DNA of 6,490 bases, taken from the NCBI GenBank assembly GCA_021152595.1, contig JAGKVC010000172.1, positions 1 to 6,490 of the forward strand, in the 5' to 3' direction. Position numbers and translations under genes: made by a program. Within the stretch, counting starts at the first letter, position 1. Each line of letters opens with the position of its first letter. Positions 1 through 6,490 of this stretch are shown piece after piece. Under the pieces are notes generated by a model. It was given only the letters and a program-made list of their open reading frames with translations. It ran no database searches and was not told the origin of the DNA. This DNA comes from Clostridia bacterium. Its GTDB lineage: Bacteria > Bacillota > Clostridia > Oscillospirales > Ruminococcaceae.

Positions 1-14
1 AATACGGAGCCGCG
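1..14. repeat. 14-bp direct repeat, copy 1
   Basis: AATACGGAGCCGCG occurs here and again, identically, at 75-88, a period of 74 bases. This copy begins at the first base of the window, so the repeat unit may extend further left. Its 3' part overlaps the left arm of the GC-rich hairpin at 10-24. Confidence 0.6.
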
Positions 15-24
15 CACGGCGCGG
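10..24. other. GC-rich hairpin
   Basis: CCGCGC (10-15) and GCGCGG (19-24) form a perfect 6-bp stem around the 3-base loop ACG. No T-run follows on the minus strand before the window ends, so it cannot be called a terminator from what is visible. It directly follows, in the minus direction, the nested inverted repeats at 23-100 and is probably part of the same structured element. Confidence 0.4.
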
Positions 25-74
25 TGAAAAAGCTCGACCAAAACTTTTATATTGGCGCAACCGGCAGCTTTCGC

Positions 75-88
75 AATACGGAGCCGCG
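75..88. repeat. 14-bp direct repeat, copy 2
   Basis: This is the second exact copy of AATACGGAGCCGCG. After the shared core the two copies diverge: copy 1 continues into a GC hairpin, copy 2 into GTTCGTTTCACC. TTTCACC at 94-100 is complementary to GGTGAAA at 23-29, which lies just beyond copy 1. The two copies thus flank one end each of a nested inverted-repeat structure. Confidence 0.6.
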
Positions 89-124
89 GTTCGTTTCACC
101 AATCCCACACAAAAATGCGGTCTT

Positions 125-137
125 GGGATAGTATCCC
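125..137. repeat. Near-palindrome GGGATA-G-TATCCC
   Basis: These are two perfect 6-base arms around one central base. The left arm region (TGGGAT, 124-129) can also pair with ATCCCA at 102-107, so two hairpins would compete for the same bases. The role is unknown: it could be a protein-binding dyad or part of a folded RNA. Confidence 0.4.
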
Positions 138-148
138 TCTGGCGGGGT

Positions 149-187
149 ATGGGGCACAGTTTGCGCAGCAATACTGTAAGCCCCCAT
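149..187 (-). terminator. Long hairpin just after polC, possible terminator
   Basis: Read on the minus strand, this hairpin begins 27 bases after the polC stop codon. The segments GGGGC, ACAGT and TTGC pair with GCAA, ACTGT and GCCCC around a 3-base loop (165-167), with small bulges at 172, 178-179 and 185, giving about 16 base pairs. The position suits a polC transcript end. However, no U-tract follows the 3' arm; the next minus-strand bases are ACCCCGCCAG. It is therefore not a standard Rho-independent terminator. It may instead protect the 3' end, or belong to the structured repeat element around it. Confidence 0.35.
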
Positions 188-214
188 TACAAATCCATCG
201 GAGATACCTCTCAA

Positions 215-3200
215 TCAAAACAGGGAAAGCTGATTGGATTTCGGGAGATTGCCGAGGGCGCCGAGTGCATCGAGTGCGTCGATTGTCGCCTTGGATGCGC
301 CGGAAAGCTGCTGGAACTCATCCACGGAGATAAAATCGCCGTTCTGCGCGGTTTCATAGAGCTTCTCCGCAGCCTTCGAGCCGATGCCGTCGATCGCTGC
401 AAACGGAATCCGCAGCTTGCCGTCCTCGATCAGATAATCGCAGGCGTGCGAGCGCTTGAGATCGACCGGCAGGAATTCGTATCCGCGCGACATCATTTCA
501 TTGACAATCTTCAGGATATCGAGCAGGTCATTCTCCTTCTTGGAGCGTTCCTTGCCTTTGCCGATCAGCTCATTGATTTTGTTGCGCACGGCGTTGATGC
601 CCTGCACCGCGAGCGCCGCGTCAAAGTCGCCGCCGCGGACGGAGAAATAGGTTGCGTAATATTCCAGCGGCTTATAGAGCTTGAACCAGCCGAGCTTGAT
701 CGCCGCCGTGACGTATGCCGCCGCGTGCGCCTTCGGGAACATGTACTTGATTTTCAGGCAGGAGTCGATATACCACTGCGGAACATCATGGTCGAGCAGC
801 ATCTGGATCCGCTCCGGCGTGAAGGTCTTGGGCGCCTTGCCCTTACGGGTATCCTCCATGATCTGGAACGCCTGCTTCGGCTCGACATTGTGATAGAGCA
901 GATAGGTCATGATCGAGTCACGGGTACCGATCACATCCGAAATCGTGCAGGTGCCGTCTGCGATCAGATCCTTCGCGTTGCCGAGCCACACATCCGTACC
1001 GTGCGACAGTCCGGAAATCTGCAAGAAGTCGGAGAAGAGTCTGGGCTTTGCATCCAGCAGCATGCCGATCGTGAAATTCGTACCCATTTCCGGAATGCCG
1101 AGCGAGCCGGTCGGACAGTAAATCTCCTCCTCGGTGACATTCAGCACGGAGCAGTCGGTACACATCTGGAAGACCTTGGGATCGGTCGTCGGGACATCCG
1201 CGATCTTGATGCCGGTCAGATCCTCGAGGTGCTTATAGAGCGTCGGGACAACGTGGCCGAGCTCATCGAGCTTGAGGATCGTATCATGCAGCTTGTGGAA
1301 ATCGAAGTGCGTTGTGATGATCATGCCGGTATCGTCGTCGGCTTCACCGGGTTCACCGGGCTGCTGAACCGGCGTGAAATCGAAGATATCGAAATCCTCG
1401 GGGATAACGACCATGCCGCCCGGATGCTGACCGGTTGTCTTTTTGACGCCGACACAGCCTGCAACAAGGCGGTTGATCTCGCTGTTGTTGACCGTGATGC
1501 CGCAGTCCTCGAGGTAATGCTTGACATAGCCGTATGCGATTTTATCCTGCACACCGGAGATCGTGCCTGCCTTAAAGACGTTCGCTCTGCCGAAAAGCTC
1601 CTCGGTGTAGCGGTGTGATTCGGACTGATATTCACTCGAGAAATTCTGGTCGATATCCGGTGCCTTGTCGCCGTCGAAGCCGAGGAATGTCTCGAAGGGG
1701 ATATCGTGACCGTCACGCTTCATATCCGTGCCGCATTTCGGGCAGTTCTTCGGGGGCAGGTCAAAGCCCGAACCGACAGAACCGTCCATCAGGAATTCGC
1801 TGTATTTGCATTTGGGGCAGACATAGTGCGGCACGAGCGGATTGACCTCGGAGATACCTGCCATCGAAGCGACAAATGACGAGCCGACCGATCCTCTTGA
1901 GCCGACAAGATAGCCGTGCTTTTCGGAGTTCGCAACGAGCTTCTGCGCGATCATATACAGAACGGAGAAGCCGTGGCGGCAGATCGAATCCAGCTCTCTG
2001 TCCAGACGCTTCTGAACCAGCTCGGGCAGGGGATCGCCGTAGATGCTCTTTGCCTTTTCGGTTGTGATGCGGATGAGATCCTCCTCCGCGCCGGGGATCG
2101 AGGGCGTGAAGGTACCCTTCGGAATCGCGTGGCAGCGGTCGATTTTGTCCGCGATCATATTCGTATTCGTGACGACGACCTCATAGGCTCTGTCCGATCC
2201 GAGATAATCGAATTCCTCGAGCATTTCGTCGGTTGTCCGCAGGAACAGCGGTGCCTGTCTGCCTGCATCGTCAAAGCCCATGCCGGATTGCAGAATTTCG
2301 CGGTAGATGCCGTCCTTTTCATCCATGAAATGCACGTCGCAGGTCGCAACAACAGGAATGCCGTTGCGGTCGCCGATTTCCAGCACCTTGCGGTTATAAT
2401 TGCGCAGATCCTCGTCATTCTGTGCCGGATAGCGGTCGCTGCGAACCATGAATTCATTGTTTGCGATCGGCTGAATCTCGAGATAATCATAGAATCTTGC
2501 GAGCTGATCGAGTTCATCCTCGGATTTGCCCTCGACGATGGCGGAGAACAGCTCTCCGGCTTCACATGCGCTGCCGTAGAGCAGTCCCTCGTGATGCTTG
2601 ATCAGCAGTGATTTCGGAATCAGCGGCTTTTTATAGAAATAATCGAGCTGCGAATAGGAGACAAGGCGGTAGAGATTCTTGATGCCCGTCTGGTTCTTCG
2701 CAAGGATGATCTGGTGATAGGATTTGAGCTTTTTCGGATCAATCGTCGGGAGAACGGTGTTCAGCTCTGCAAGCGTTGTCAGATTCTTCTCCTTGACGAT
2801 GCGCTCCATGAGCGTCGTATAGATTTTTGCGAGCATCAGCGCATCATCTGCGGCGCGGTGATGCTCGAATTTGCCGAGCTTTAAGTGCTTTGCGATCGTA
2901 TCGAGCTTGTGTCTGCCAAGCTCGGGCAGTACGGCGCGCGCCATGATCACCGTGTCGATCGTGACGAACGGATGATTCATATTATGCCGCGCAAAGACCG
3001 CACGGATAAAGGATGTATCAAAGGATGCATTGTGCGCGATCAGCACCGGATTTTCACCGCAGAATTCGAGGAATTTCTCGACGGCTTCCTGTTCCTTCGG
3101 TGCATTCTCGACCATATCCTGCGTGATATGCGTGAGTTCCTGAATATTCTGGGGGATCGGGCGCTCCGGATTGACAAAGGTATCAAAGCTGTCGATGATC

Positions 3201-4588
3201 CGCATGCCGCGCACCTTGACCGCGCCGATTTCGGTCAGGCGGTCGTTTTTGCTGGAAAGACCTGTCGTCTCAACGTCAAAGACAATGACCTCATCCTGCG
3301 GCGAGCGCGGATCCGGCTGGTCGATGACCTTGAGCGTCTCAAGATCGCTGACGACATAGGCTTCGCAGCCGTAAATGACGCGAAAATCCTTCCATTTTGC
3401 GGTTGCGTTCATCGCCTCCGGGAACGCCTGCACAACGCCGTGGTCAGTGATTGCAATGGCACGGTGTCCCCATTCATGGGCGCGGTTGCAGAGCGCTTCC
3501 GCCGAGGTCACGGCATCCATCGCGGACATATTCGTATGCAGATGCAGCTCGACGCGCTTGACCGGTGCATCATCGGTGCGGCGGTCGGGCGTATAGCTGT
3601 TGATCGCGGTCGGCTTGATCACGATATCGCGGTCGTAGTCATCGTAGGAGACAGAGCCGTAAATCAGCAGCGCGGCACCGGGCTTGCACTGTCCGAGCGG
3701 AAAATCCTTGAGCTTTTCCTCATCGAGGAACATCTTGACGAGCAGACTGCCCGTATAATCCGTGACGGGGAATGTGACGAGCGTTTTGCCGTTTTTCAGC
3801 TCGCGCGTTTCCGGCTTTGCAAATACCTCGCAGGCAATCGCAAATTTCGGCGCCTTGCCGTCCATACCGGCGCCGACCTGTCCGACAACGGTCGAGATCG
3901 AGACCGGCTTCTCCTTGACGGTTCTGCCGTAGAGGATTTCGAGCGTTTCCTTATCCGGCTGATCGGGCTGAACGGGCTTTGCATCCGGCTCGATCGAGGA
4001 GAGCGCGGAGAATGCAGGGGGCGGCGGTGCGGCTTCCGGCTCGGTCCGCAGACGGCGCTCCGGCGGACGTTCCGACAGCACATCGCTCTGCATCTTTGAC
4101 TGTTCCTCCTCGGTCGCGTGCAGATGCTCGCCGACATATTGCACCTTCACCGTCACGGAAAACATCTTCTGCACCGCTTTGGTAAAGGTATCGGCAAAGC
4201 GGATATCATTGAGAATATCCACGCCGCCGCGCTTTAATTCAATCGAAAGCACATTGTCCTCGAGCGTCAGTCCGGCATCATCGAGAAAGCCGTTCAGCAT
4301 CGGGATCTCACGGCGCAGCACCATGAACAGATCCGGCAGAACATCCACCGAAAAGCTCGAGGCCGGATAGCGGCAGAGGATGCGCAGTCCGGCGAGCTTC
4401 AGGCGTGAGGTCAGTTCGGTTTCCGCCGCAAATAAATCGGCAGAAGGAACGGGCGCATCATATTCTGTCTCGAAAAACAGCTTGGTGCGCCCGGGATTGG
4501 AAAGCACGCTCCGGATCCTGCCGTCAAGGACATTCTCCGGCAGCTTTGCGCCGTATTCACGTAAAAATTCACGCAGCGTCTGCGTCAT
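215..4588 (-). CDS. polC: DNA polymerase III alpha subunit, Gram-positive PolC type
   Basis: This is the replicative DNA polymerase of low-GC Gram-positive bacteria, which copies DNA and proofreads in the same chain. It has 1457 residues, close to the roughly 1440 of the Bacillus enzyme, and is intact. Order: N-terminal domain (about 1-155); a Pro/Glu-rich, probably disordered linker (about 160-215); OB fold (about 228-335); PHP domain first part (HLHTNMS, H349/H351; TDHG at 381-384); inserted DEDDh exonuclease (D438, E440, D524, H577, D582); PHP remainder (CDVHF at 750-754); polymerase core. The core carries a four-cysteine zinc site (C924, C927, C949, C952), the catalytic pair D978/D980 in PDIDQNF, and a likely third carboxylate D1108 in LKLDELGH. 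The C-terminal QLSLF is the sliding-clamp binding motif. The ATG follows AAAGGA (4599-4604) after 10 bases. An intrinsic terminator lies upstream, so expression depends on readthrough or an unseen promoter. Confidence 0.98.
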   Translation of the reverse strand: MTQTLREFLREYGAKLPENVLDGRIRSVLSNPGRTKLFFETEYDAPVPSADLFAAETELTSRLKLAGLRILCRYPASSFSVDVLPDLFMVLRREIPMLNGFLDDAGLTLEDNVLSIELKRGGVDILNDIRFADTFTKAVQKMFSVTVKVQYVGEHLHATEEEQSKMQSDVLSERPPERRLRTEPEAAPPPPAFSALSSIEPDAKPVQPDQPDKETLEILYGRTVKEKPVSISTVVGQVGAGMDGKAPKFAIACEVFAKPETRELKNGKTLVTFPVTDYTGSLLVKMFLDEEKLKDFPLGQCKPGAALLIYGSVSYDDYDRDIVIKPTAINSYTPDRRTDDAPVKRVELHLHTNMSAMDAVTSAEALCNRAHEWGHRAIAITDHGVVQAFPEAMNATAKWKDFRVIYGCEAYVVSDLETLKVIDQPDPRSPQDEVIVFDVETTGLSSKNDRLTEIGAVKVRGMRIIDSFDTFVNPERPIPQNIQELTHITQDMVENAPKEQEAVEKFLEFCGENPVLIAHNASFDTSFIRAVFARHNMNHPFVTIDTVIMARAVLPELGRHKLDTIAKHLKLGKFEHHRAADDALMLAKIYTTLMERIVKEKNLTTLAELNTVLPTIDPKKLKSYHQIILAKNQTGIKNLYRLVSYSQLDYFYKKPLIPKSLLIKHHEGLLYGSACEAGELFSAIVEGKSEDELDQLARFYDYLEIQPIANNEFMVRSDRYPAQNDEDLRNYNRKVLEIGDRNGIPVVATCDVHFMDEKDGIYREILQSGMGFDDAGRQAPLFLRTTDEMLEEFDYLGSDRAYEVVVTNTNMIADKIDRCHAIPKGTFTPSIPGAEEDLIRITTEKAKSIYGDPLPELVQKRLDRELDSICRHGFSVLYMIAQKLVANSEKHGYLVGSRGSVGSSFVASMAGISEVNPLVPHYVCPKCKYSEFLMDGSVGSGFDLPPKNCPKCGTDMKRDGHDIPFETFLGFDGDKAPDIDQNFSSEYQSESHRYTEELFGRANVFKAGTISGVQDKIAYGYVKHYLEDCGITVNNSEINRLVAGCVGVKKTTGQHPGGMVVIPEDFDIFDFTPVQQPGEPGEADDDTGMIITTHFDFHKLHDTILKLDELGHVVPTLYKHLEDLTGIKIADVPTTDPKVFQMCTDCSVLNVTEEEIYCPTGSLGIPEMGTNFTIGMLLDAKPRLFSDFLQISGLSHGTDVWLGNAKDLIADGTCTISDVIGTRDSIMTYLLYHNVEPKQAFQIMEDTRKGKAPKTFTPERIQMLLDHDVPQWYIDSCLKIKYMFPKAHAAAYVTAAIKLGWFKLYKPLEYYATYFSVRGGDFDAALAVQGINAVRNKINELIGKGKERSKKENDLLDILKIVNEMMSRGYEFLPVDLKRSHACDYLIEDGKLRIPFAAIDGIGSKAAEKLYETAQNGDFISVDEFQQLSGASKATIDALDALGALGNLPKSNQLSLF

Positions 4589-4630
4589 GCGTGTTCATTC
4601 CTTTCGCGTGTATTCGGTATTCGGAAGAAA

Positions 4631-4657
4631 ACCCCGTATTTTTGAAGCATACGGGGT
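4631..4657 (-). terminator. Rho-independent terminator between the unknown gene and polC
   Basis: ACCCCGTAT (4649-4657 read on the minus strand) and ATACGGGGT (4631-4639) form a perfect 9-bp stem with a 9-base loop. On the minus strand the 3' arm runs into TTTTCTTCC, a short interrupted T-tract. It lies 20 bases after the stop of the unknown gene and 42 bases before the polC start codon. It should end most transcripts of the ispG operon. In the opposite direction the stem is followed by GAAGTC, so it is not bidirectional. Confidence 0.8.
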
Positions 4658-4677
4658 GAAGTCTTCGTCAGGGGGGA

Positions 4678-5259
4678 TCATTCCGGCATGCCGATCTGCG
4701 GATACTGCGCGCAGATCTGCCGGATGACCGGTTCATATTGCGGATCGCCGGTCGCCGCGAGGATTTCCGGCAGATATTCCAGCGACATCGCATCAAATCG
4801 CTGCCAGTCCTCCGTGAGCGGCAGCAGATCAAGCTGCGCGGCACAGCTCCGGTTCGTGACGAGCTGATACAGCGCATGAAACATCATTTCGAGGATCTCC
4901 GGATCGGTTTCAGTGCGTGTTTGCAGGATAAGCGCATTTGCTTTTTCGATGCATGCGCTGTCGGATCCGCTGCCGTATTCAAACAGATCGGCAATCTGCC
5001 CGTAATGCTCATAGGCGAGTGCTCTGCGGATGTTCCGCGCGGTCTCCTGATAACGGGCAGGGGACTCCGGCGCACCAAATGCCGCCTGCATGACCTCCGC
5101 GATCACATCTGCAATCTGCTCCGCGGAATCTGCAAACGAAATGCGCGCGCTGATTTTCTGCGATTCTGCGTCATATTCATCCTGCGGCGCGTGTGATGCA
5201 AGCAGATTCTGCGGATCGAGCCGGTCGATCTGCCGCTTGACCTGATCAAATTTGCTCAC
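4678..5259 (-). CDS. Unknown protein coupled to ispG; DUF1871-like N-terminus
   Basis: This encodes 193 residues, probably cytosolic: no signal peptide or membrane segment is visible. I chose the GTG start (protein begins M/V-SKFDQVKRQ) because it overlaps the ispG stop as GTGA and has GGAG 11 bases upstream. A longer reading from an ATG at 5517 would run about 86 residues inside ispG in another frame, with low-complexity Arg/Gly-rich sequence, so I reject it. Residues 15-61 carry a DP..LL...(A)P.DEYD.ES..I pattern, then a helix and ...FG. This resembles, from memory, the DUF1871-type domain found in small proteins of unknown role. Residues 66-190 look all-helical, with possible HEAT-like helix pairs (for example EILEMMFHALYQLV at 121-134 and LEYLPEILAATGDP at 160-173). 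The function is not known. The coding frame is well supported, the domain match only moderately. A terminator follows directly, so it is the last gene of its operon. Confidence 0.85.
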   Translation of the reverse strand: MSKFDQVKRQIDRLDPQNLLASHAPQDEYDAESQKISARISFADSAEQIADVIAEVMQAAFGAPESPARYQETARNIRRALAYEHYGQIADLFEYGSGSDSACIEKANALILQTRTETDPEILEMMFHALYQLVTNRSCAAQLDLLPLTEDWQRFDAMSLEYLPEILAATGDPQYEPVIRQICAQYPQIGMPE

Positions 5260-6293
5260 AGCTTTTCGATCTCCGCGAGCAGCGCCGGGACGATCTCCGA
5301 TTCCGGCACCTTGCCGAGAATCTGCTCGCCCTTGAACAGCACCGCACAGCCGTCGCCGCCTGCGATGCCGATATCCGCTTCTCTTGCTTCGCCCGGGCCG
5401 TTGACAACGCAGCCCATCACGGCGACCTTGATATTCTTCTCGCAGCCGCGCAGTGCCTCCTCGACCGCCTTTGCCGTGCCGATCAGGTCGATGCGCGTTC
5501 TGCCGCAGGTCGGACATGAGACGAGCTGCACGCCGCCGCGCCTGCCGATCGCCTTGAGGATATCCTGCGCCGCGGCGATCTCCTCGACCGGATCCGCCGT
5601 CAGCGAGACACGGATCGTCTCACCGATGCCGTCGCAGAGCAGCGAGCCGATGCCTGCCGCGGATTTGATCAGTCCCATGCGCGCCGTACCTGCCTCGGTG
5701 ACGCCGAGGTGCAGCGGATATTCACAGGATTCCGCCGCGAGCCGGTAGCAGGCGATCATGTTCTGCACATTCGAGGATTTGATCGAAATAACAATATCAT
5801 TGAAATCGAATTTTTCCAGCAGCTTTGCGTGATTCAGCGCGCTCTCGACCATTGCCTGCGGTGTCGGGCCGCCGTATTTTGCGAGCAGATCCTTCTCGAG
5901 CGAACCGGAGTTCACGCCGATGCGGATCGGGATATGCTTCTCGCGGCATTTATCCGCGACTGCCTTGACGCGGTCCATTGCGCCGATGTTTCCGGGATTG
6001 ATCCGGATTTTATCAATGCCTGCGTCCGCAGCCGCGAGCGCGAGCTTATAGTCAAAGTGAATGTCCGCAACGAGCGGAATCGAGACTGCCTCCTTGATCG
6101 CCGGAATCAGCGCGACAGCGTCCTTATTCGGGATCGCTGCACGGACGATCTCGCAGCCTGCCGCCTCGAGTGCCTTTGCCTGCGCGACCGAGCCTGCAAT
6201 ATCATCGGAGCGCGTATTGAGCATGGACTGAATATAGATATGCTTGCCGTCGAGCAGACATTGCCCGACCTTGACAGGATGCAGATTTCTCAT
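5256..6293 (-). CDS. ispG: 4-hydroxy-3-methylbut-2-enyl diphosphate synthase (IspG/GcpE)
   Basis: IspG is the iron-sulfur enzyme of the MEP pathway that reductively converts the cyclic diphosphate MEcPP to HMBPP, the second-last step to isoprenoid precursors. It acts in the cytosol. The 345 residues match the short bacterial form, a TIM barrel plus a C-terminal iron-sulfur domain. Visible family motifs are IQSMLNTRSDD (21-31), GCEIVRAAIP (46-55), ADIHFDYKLAL (76-86), KIRINPGNIG (95-104), PIRIGVNSGSLEK (122-134) and HLGVTEAG (195-202). The cluster ligands are C260 and C263 (SCPTCGRT), C295 (MGCVVNGPGE) and E302, spaced as in E. coli C270, C273, C305 and E312. The ATG is preceded by AAAGGA (6303-6308) after 9 bases. 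The 106-base gap upstream shows no convincing promoter or terminator, so it may be cotranscribed with the preceding gene. Its stop overlaps the start of the unknown gene. Confidence 0.97.
   Translation of the reverse strand: MRNLHPVKVGQCLLDGKHIYIQSMLNTRSDDIAGSVAQAKALEAAGCEIVRAAIPNKDAVALIPAIKEAVSIPLVADIHFDYKLALAAADAGIDKIRINPGNIGAMDRVKAVADKCREKHIPIRIGVNSGSLEKDLLAKYGGPTPQAMVESALNHAKLLEKFDFNDIVISIKSSNVQNMIACYRLAAESCEYPLHLGVTEAGTARMGLIKSAAGIGSLLCDGIGETIRVSLTADPVEEIAAAQDILKAIGRRGGVQLVSCPTCGRTRIDLIGTAKAVEEALRGCEKNIKVAVMGCVVNGPGEAREADIGIAGGDGCAVLFKGEQILGKVPESEIVPALLAEIEKL
5271..5274 (-). promoter_or_regulatory. Ribosome binding site for the GTG-started unknown gene
   Basis: GGAG on the minus strand, inside the last codons of ispG, lies 11 bases before the GTG at 5257-5259. 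Together with the GTGA overlap with the ispG stop, it fixes the start and suggests translational coupling, since ribosomes ending on ispG are placed at the next start. Confidence 0.55.
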
Positions 6294-6399
6294 GATTTTA
6301 CGTCCTTTCCGGCATGATCATCGGATTGATGCAGCCTTTGGTTTGGGCTTCCGTTTTTGTCGGGAGCAGGGGAACGGCAATGGAAACCGCCGCAGGTGA

Positions 6400-6490
6400 T
6401 TAGGCTTCTTCGGCTTCATCCTCAGAAGCGGCTGCGGCAGAATCCTCCGTCTCCGGAAGATCATCGCTGTCCAGTCCCAGTGTACTCGGC
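6400..6490 (-). CDS. 3' end of an unrecognised gene with an acidic C-terminal tail
   Basis: Only the last 29 codons and a TAA stop (6400-6402) lie in the window. The visible peptide begins PSTLGLDSDDLPE and ends EDEAEEA; it is Ala/Glu/Asp-rich, carries no basic residue and is probably disordered. That the reading is coding is inferred from its direction, its open frame to the window edge and its position one short gap upstream of ispG; 29 codons are weak evidence alone. In many clostridia ispG follows the site-2 protease gene rseP, but nothing in this tail identifies that family, so I give no function. Confidence 0.5.
   Translation of the reverse strand, partial: PSTLGLDSDDLPETEDSAAAASEDEAEEA

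Larger units (their letters stand above)
1..214. other. Structured intergenic region downstream of polC
   Basis: This stretch follows the polC stop codon and I see no credible gene in it. It is dense in short repeats and inverted repeats: a 14-bp direct repeat (1-14 and 75-88), a GC-rich 6-bp stem with a 3-base loop (10-15 with 19-24), nested inverted repeats (GGTGAAA 23-29 with TTTCACC 94-100; AAAGCT 29-34 with AGCTTT 66-71; CCAA 38-41 with TTGG 52-55), a near-palindrome at 125-137 and a long hairpin at 149-187. One plus-strand frame stays open right across it and into the antisense of polC, but it has no coding character. The density of structure suggests a dispersed intergenic repeat or a structured RNA, truncated by the window edge. 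This is inference; its boundaries and copy number cannot be seen here. Confidence 0.5.

Noticed and set aside
52..333. Plus-strand open frame of 93 codons in the left intergenic region
   Set aside because: It runs from repeat-rich non-coding sequence into the antisense of polC, with no ribosome binding site seen and low-complexity Arg-rich content.
149..1618. Long plus-strand open frame (489 codons) opposite the 3' third of polC
   Set aside because: It is exactly in antisense codon register with polC, where stops arise only from sense TTA, CTA or TCA codons, which this GC-rich gene rarely uses. The product has no recognisable domain, while the opposite strand encodes a textbook PolC.
2885..4099. 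Plus-strand open frame of 404 codons opposite polC
   Set aside because: It has the same codon-register shadow effect; the sense strand here encodes the PolC exonuclease, PHP and OB regions with all motifs in place.
5260..5517. N-terminal extension of the unknown gene into ispG
   Set aside because: It would overlap ispG by 260 bases out of frame and gives Arg/Gly-rich non-globular sequence. The GTG at 5259 with its GGAG and stop-start overlap is the natural start.
5709..6317. Plus-strand open frame of 202 codons opposite ispG
   Set aside because: It is an antisense-register shadow of ispG, with no domain character and no independent support.
6294..6399. Possible terminator or promoter between the upstream gene and ispG
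   Set aside because: Only a 4-5 bp stem (AGCC/GGCT, about 6332-6350) is visible and its T-run lies on the plus-strand side, the wrong direction for these genes. No -35/-10 pair at proper spacing was found.
6400..6490. Assigning the upstream partial gene as rseP from synteny alone
   Set aside because: The visible acidic Ala/Glu tail shows no site-2 protease feature, and the neighbourhood pattern is not enough to name it.

Overview
The window carries one block of genes, all read from the minus strand. In order of transcription (right to left) they are: the last 29 residues of an unrecognised protein with an acidic tail, ispG (isoprenoid precursor synthesis), a 193-residue protein of unknown function, and polC (replicative DNA polymerase III alpha subunit, Gram-positive type). 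A 214-base non-coding stretch rich in hairpins and short repeats lies beyond polC at the left edge.

A complete PolC with an internal exonuclease marks the host as a member of the Bacillota. The GC-rich third positions, the MEP-pathway ispG close upstream of polC, and the character of the left-edge intergenic sequence suggest a gut-type clostridium of the Ruminococcaceae/Oscillospiraceae. This placement is inference; no species is claimed.

Layout: 1-214 is intergenic and structured, with a 14-bp direct repeat and several hairpins. 215-4588 is polC. 4589-4677 is a short intergenic gap holding a clear Rho-independent terminator that faces the same way as the genes. 4678-5259 is the unknown gene, whose GTG start overlaps the ispG stop. 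5256-6293 is ispG. 6294-6399 is a 106-base gap with the ispG ribosome binding site and no convincing promoter or terminator. 6400-6490 is the 3' end of the upstream gene.

ispG and the unknown gene are translationally coupled and almost certainly share a transcript. The terminator after the unknown gene separates this pair from polC, so polC needs either readthrough or its own promoter; I could not recognise one. This is mainly housekeeping sequence. The parts that merit a second look are the unknown coupled protein (N-terminal half with a DP..LL...DEYD.E pattern resembling the DUF1871-type family, C-terminal half helical) and the structured intergenic element downstream of polC. I found no CRISPR array, transposase, tRNA, rRNA or clear new defence or mobile system.
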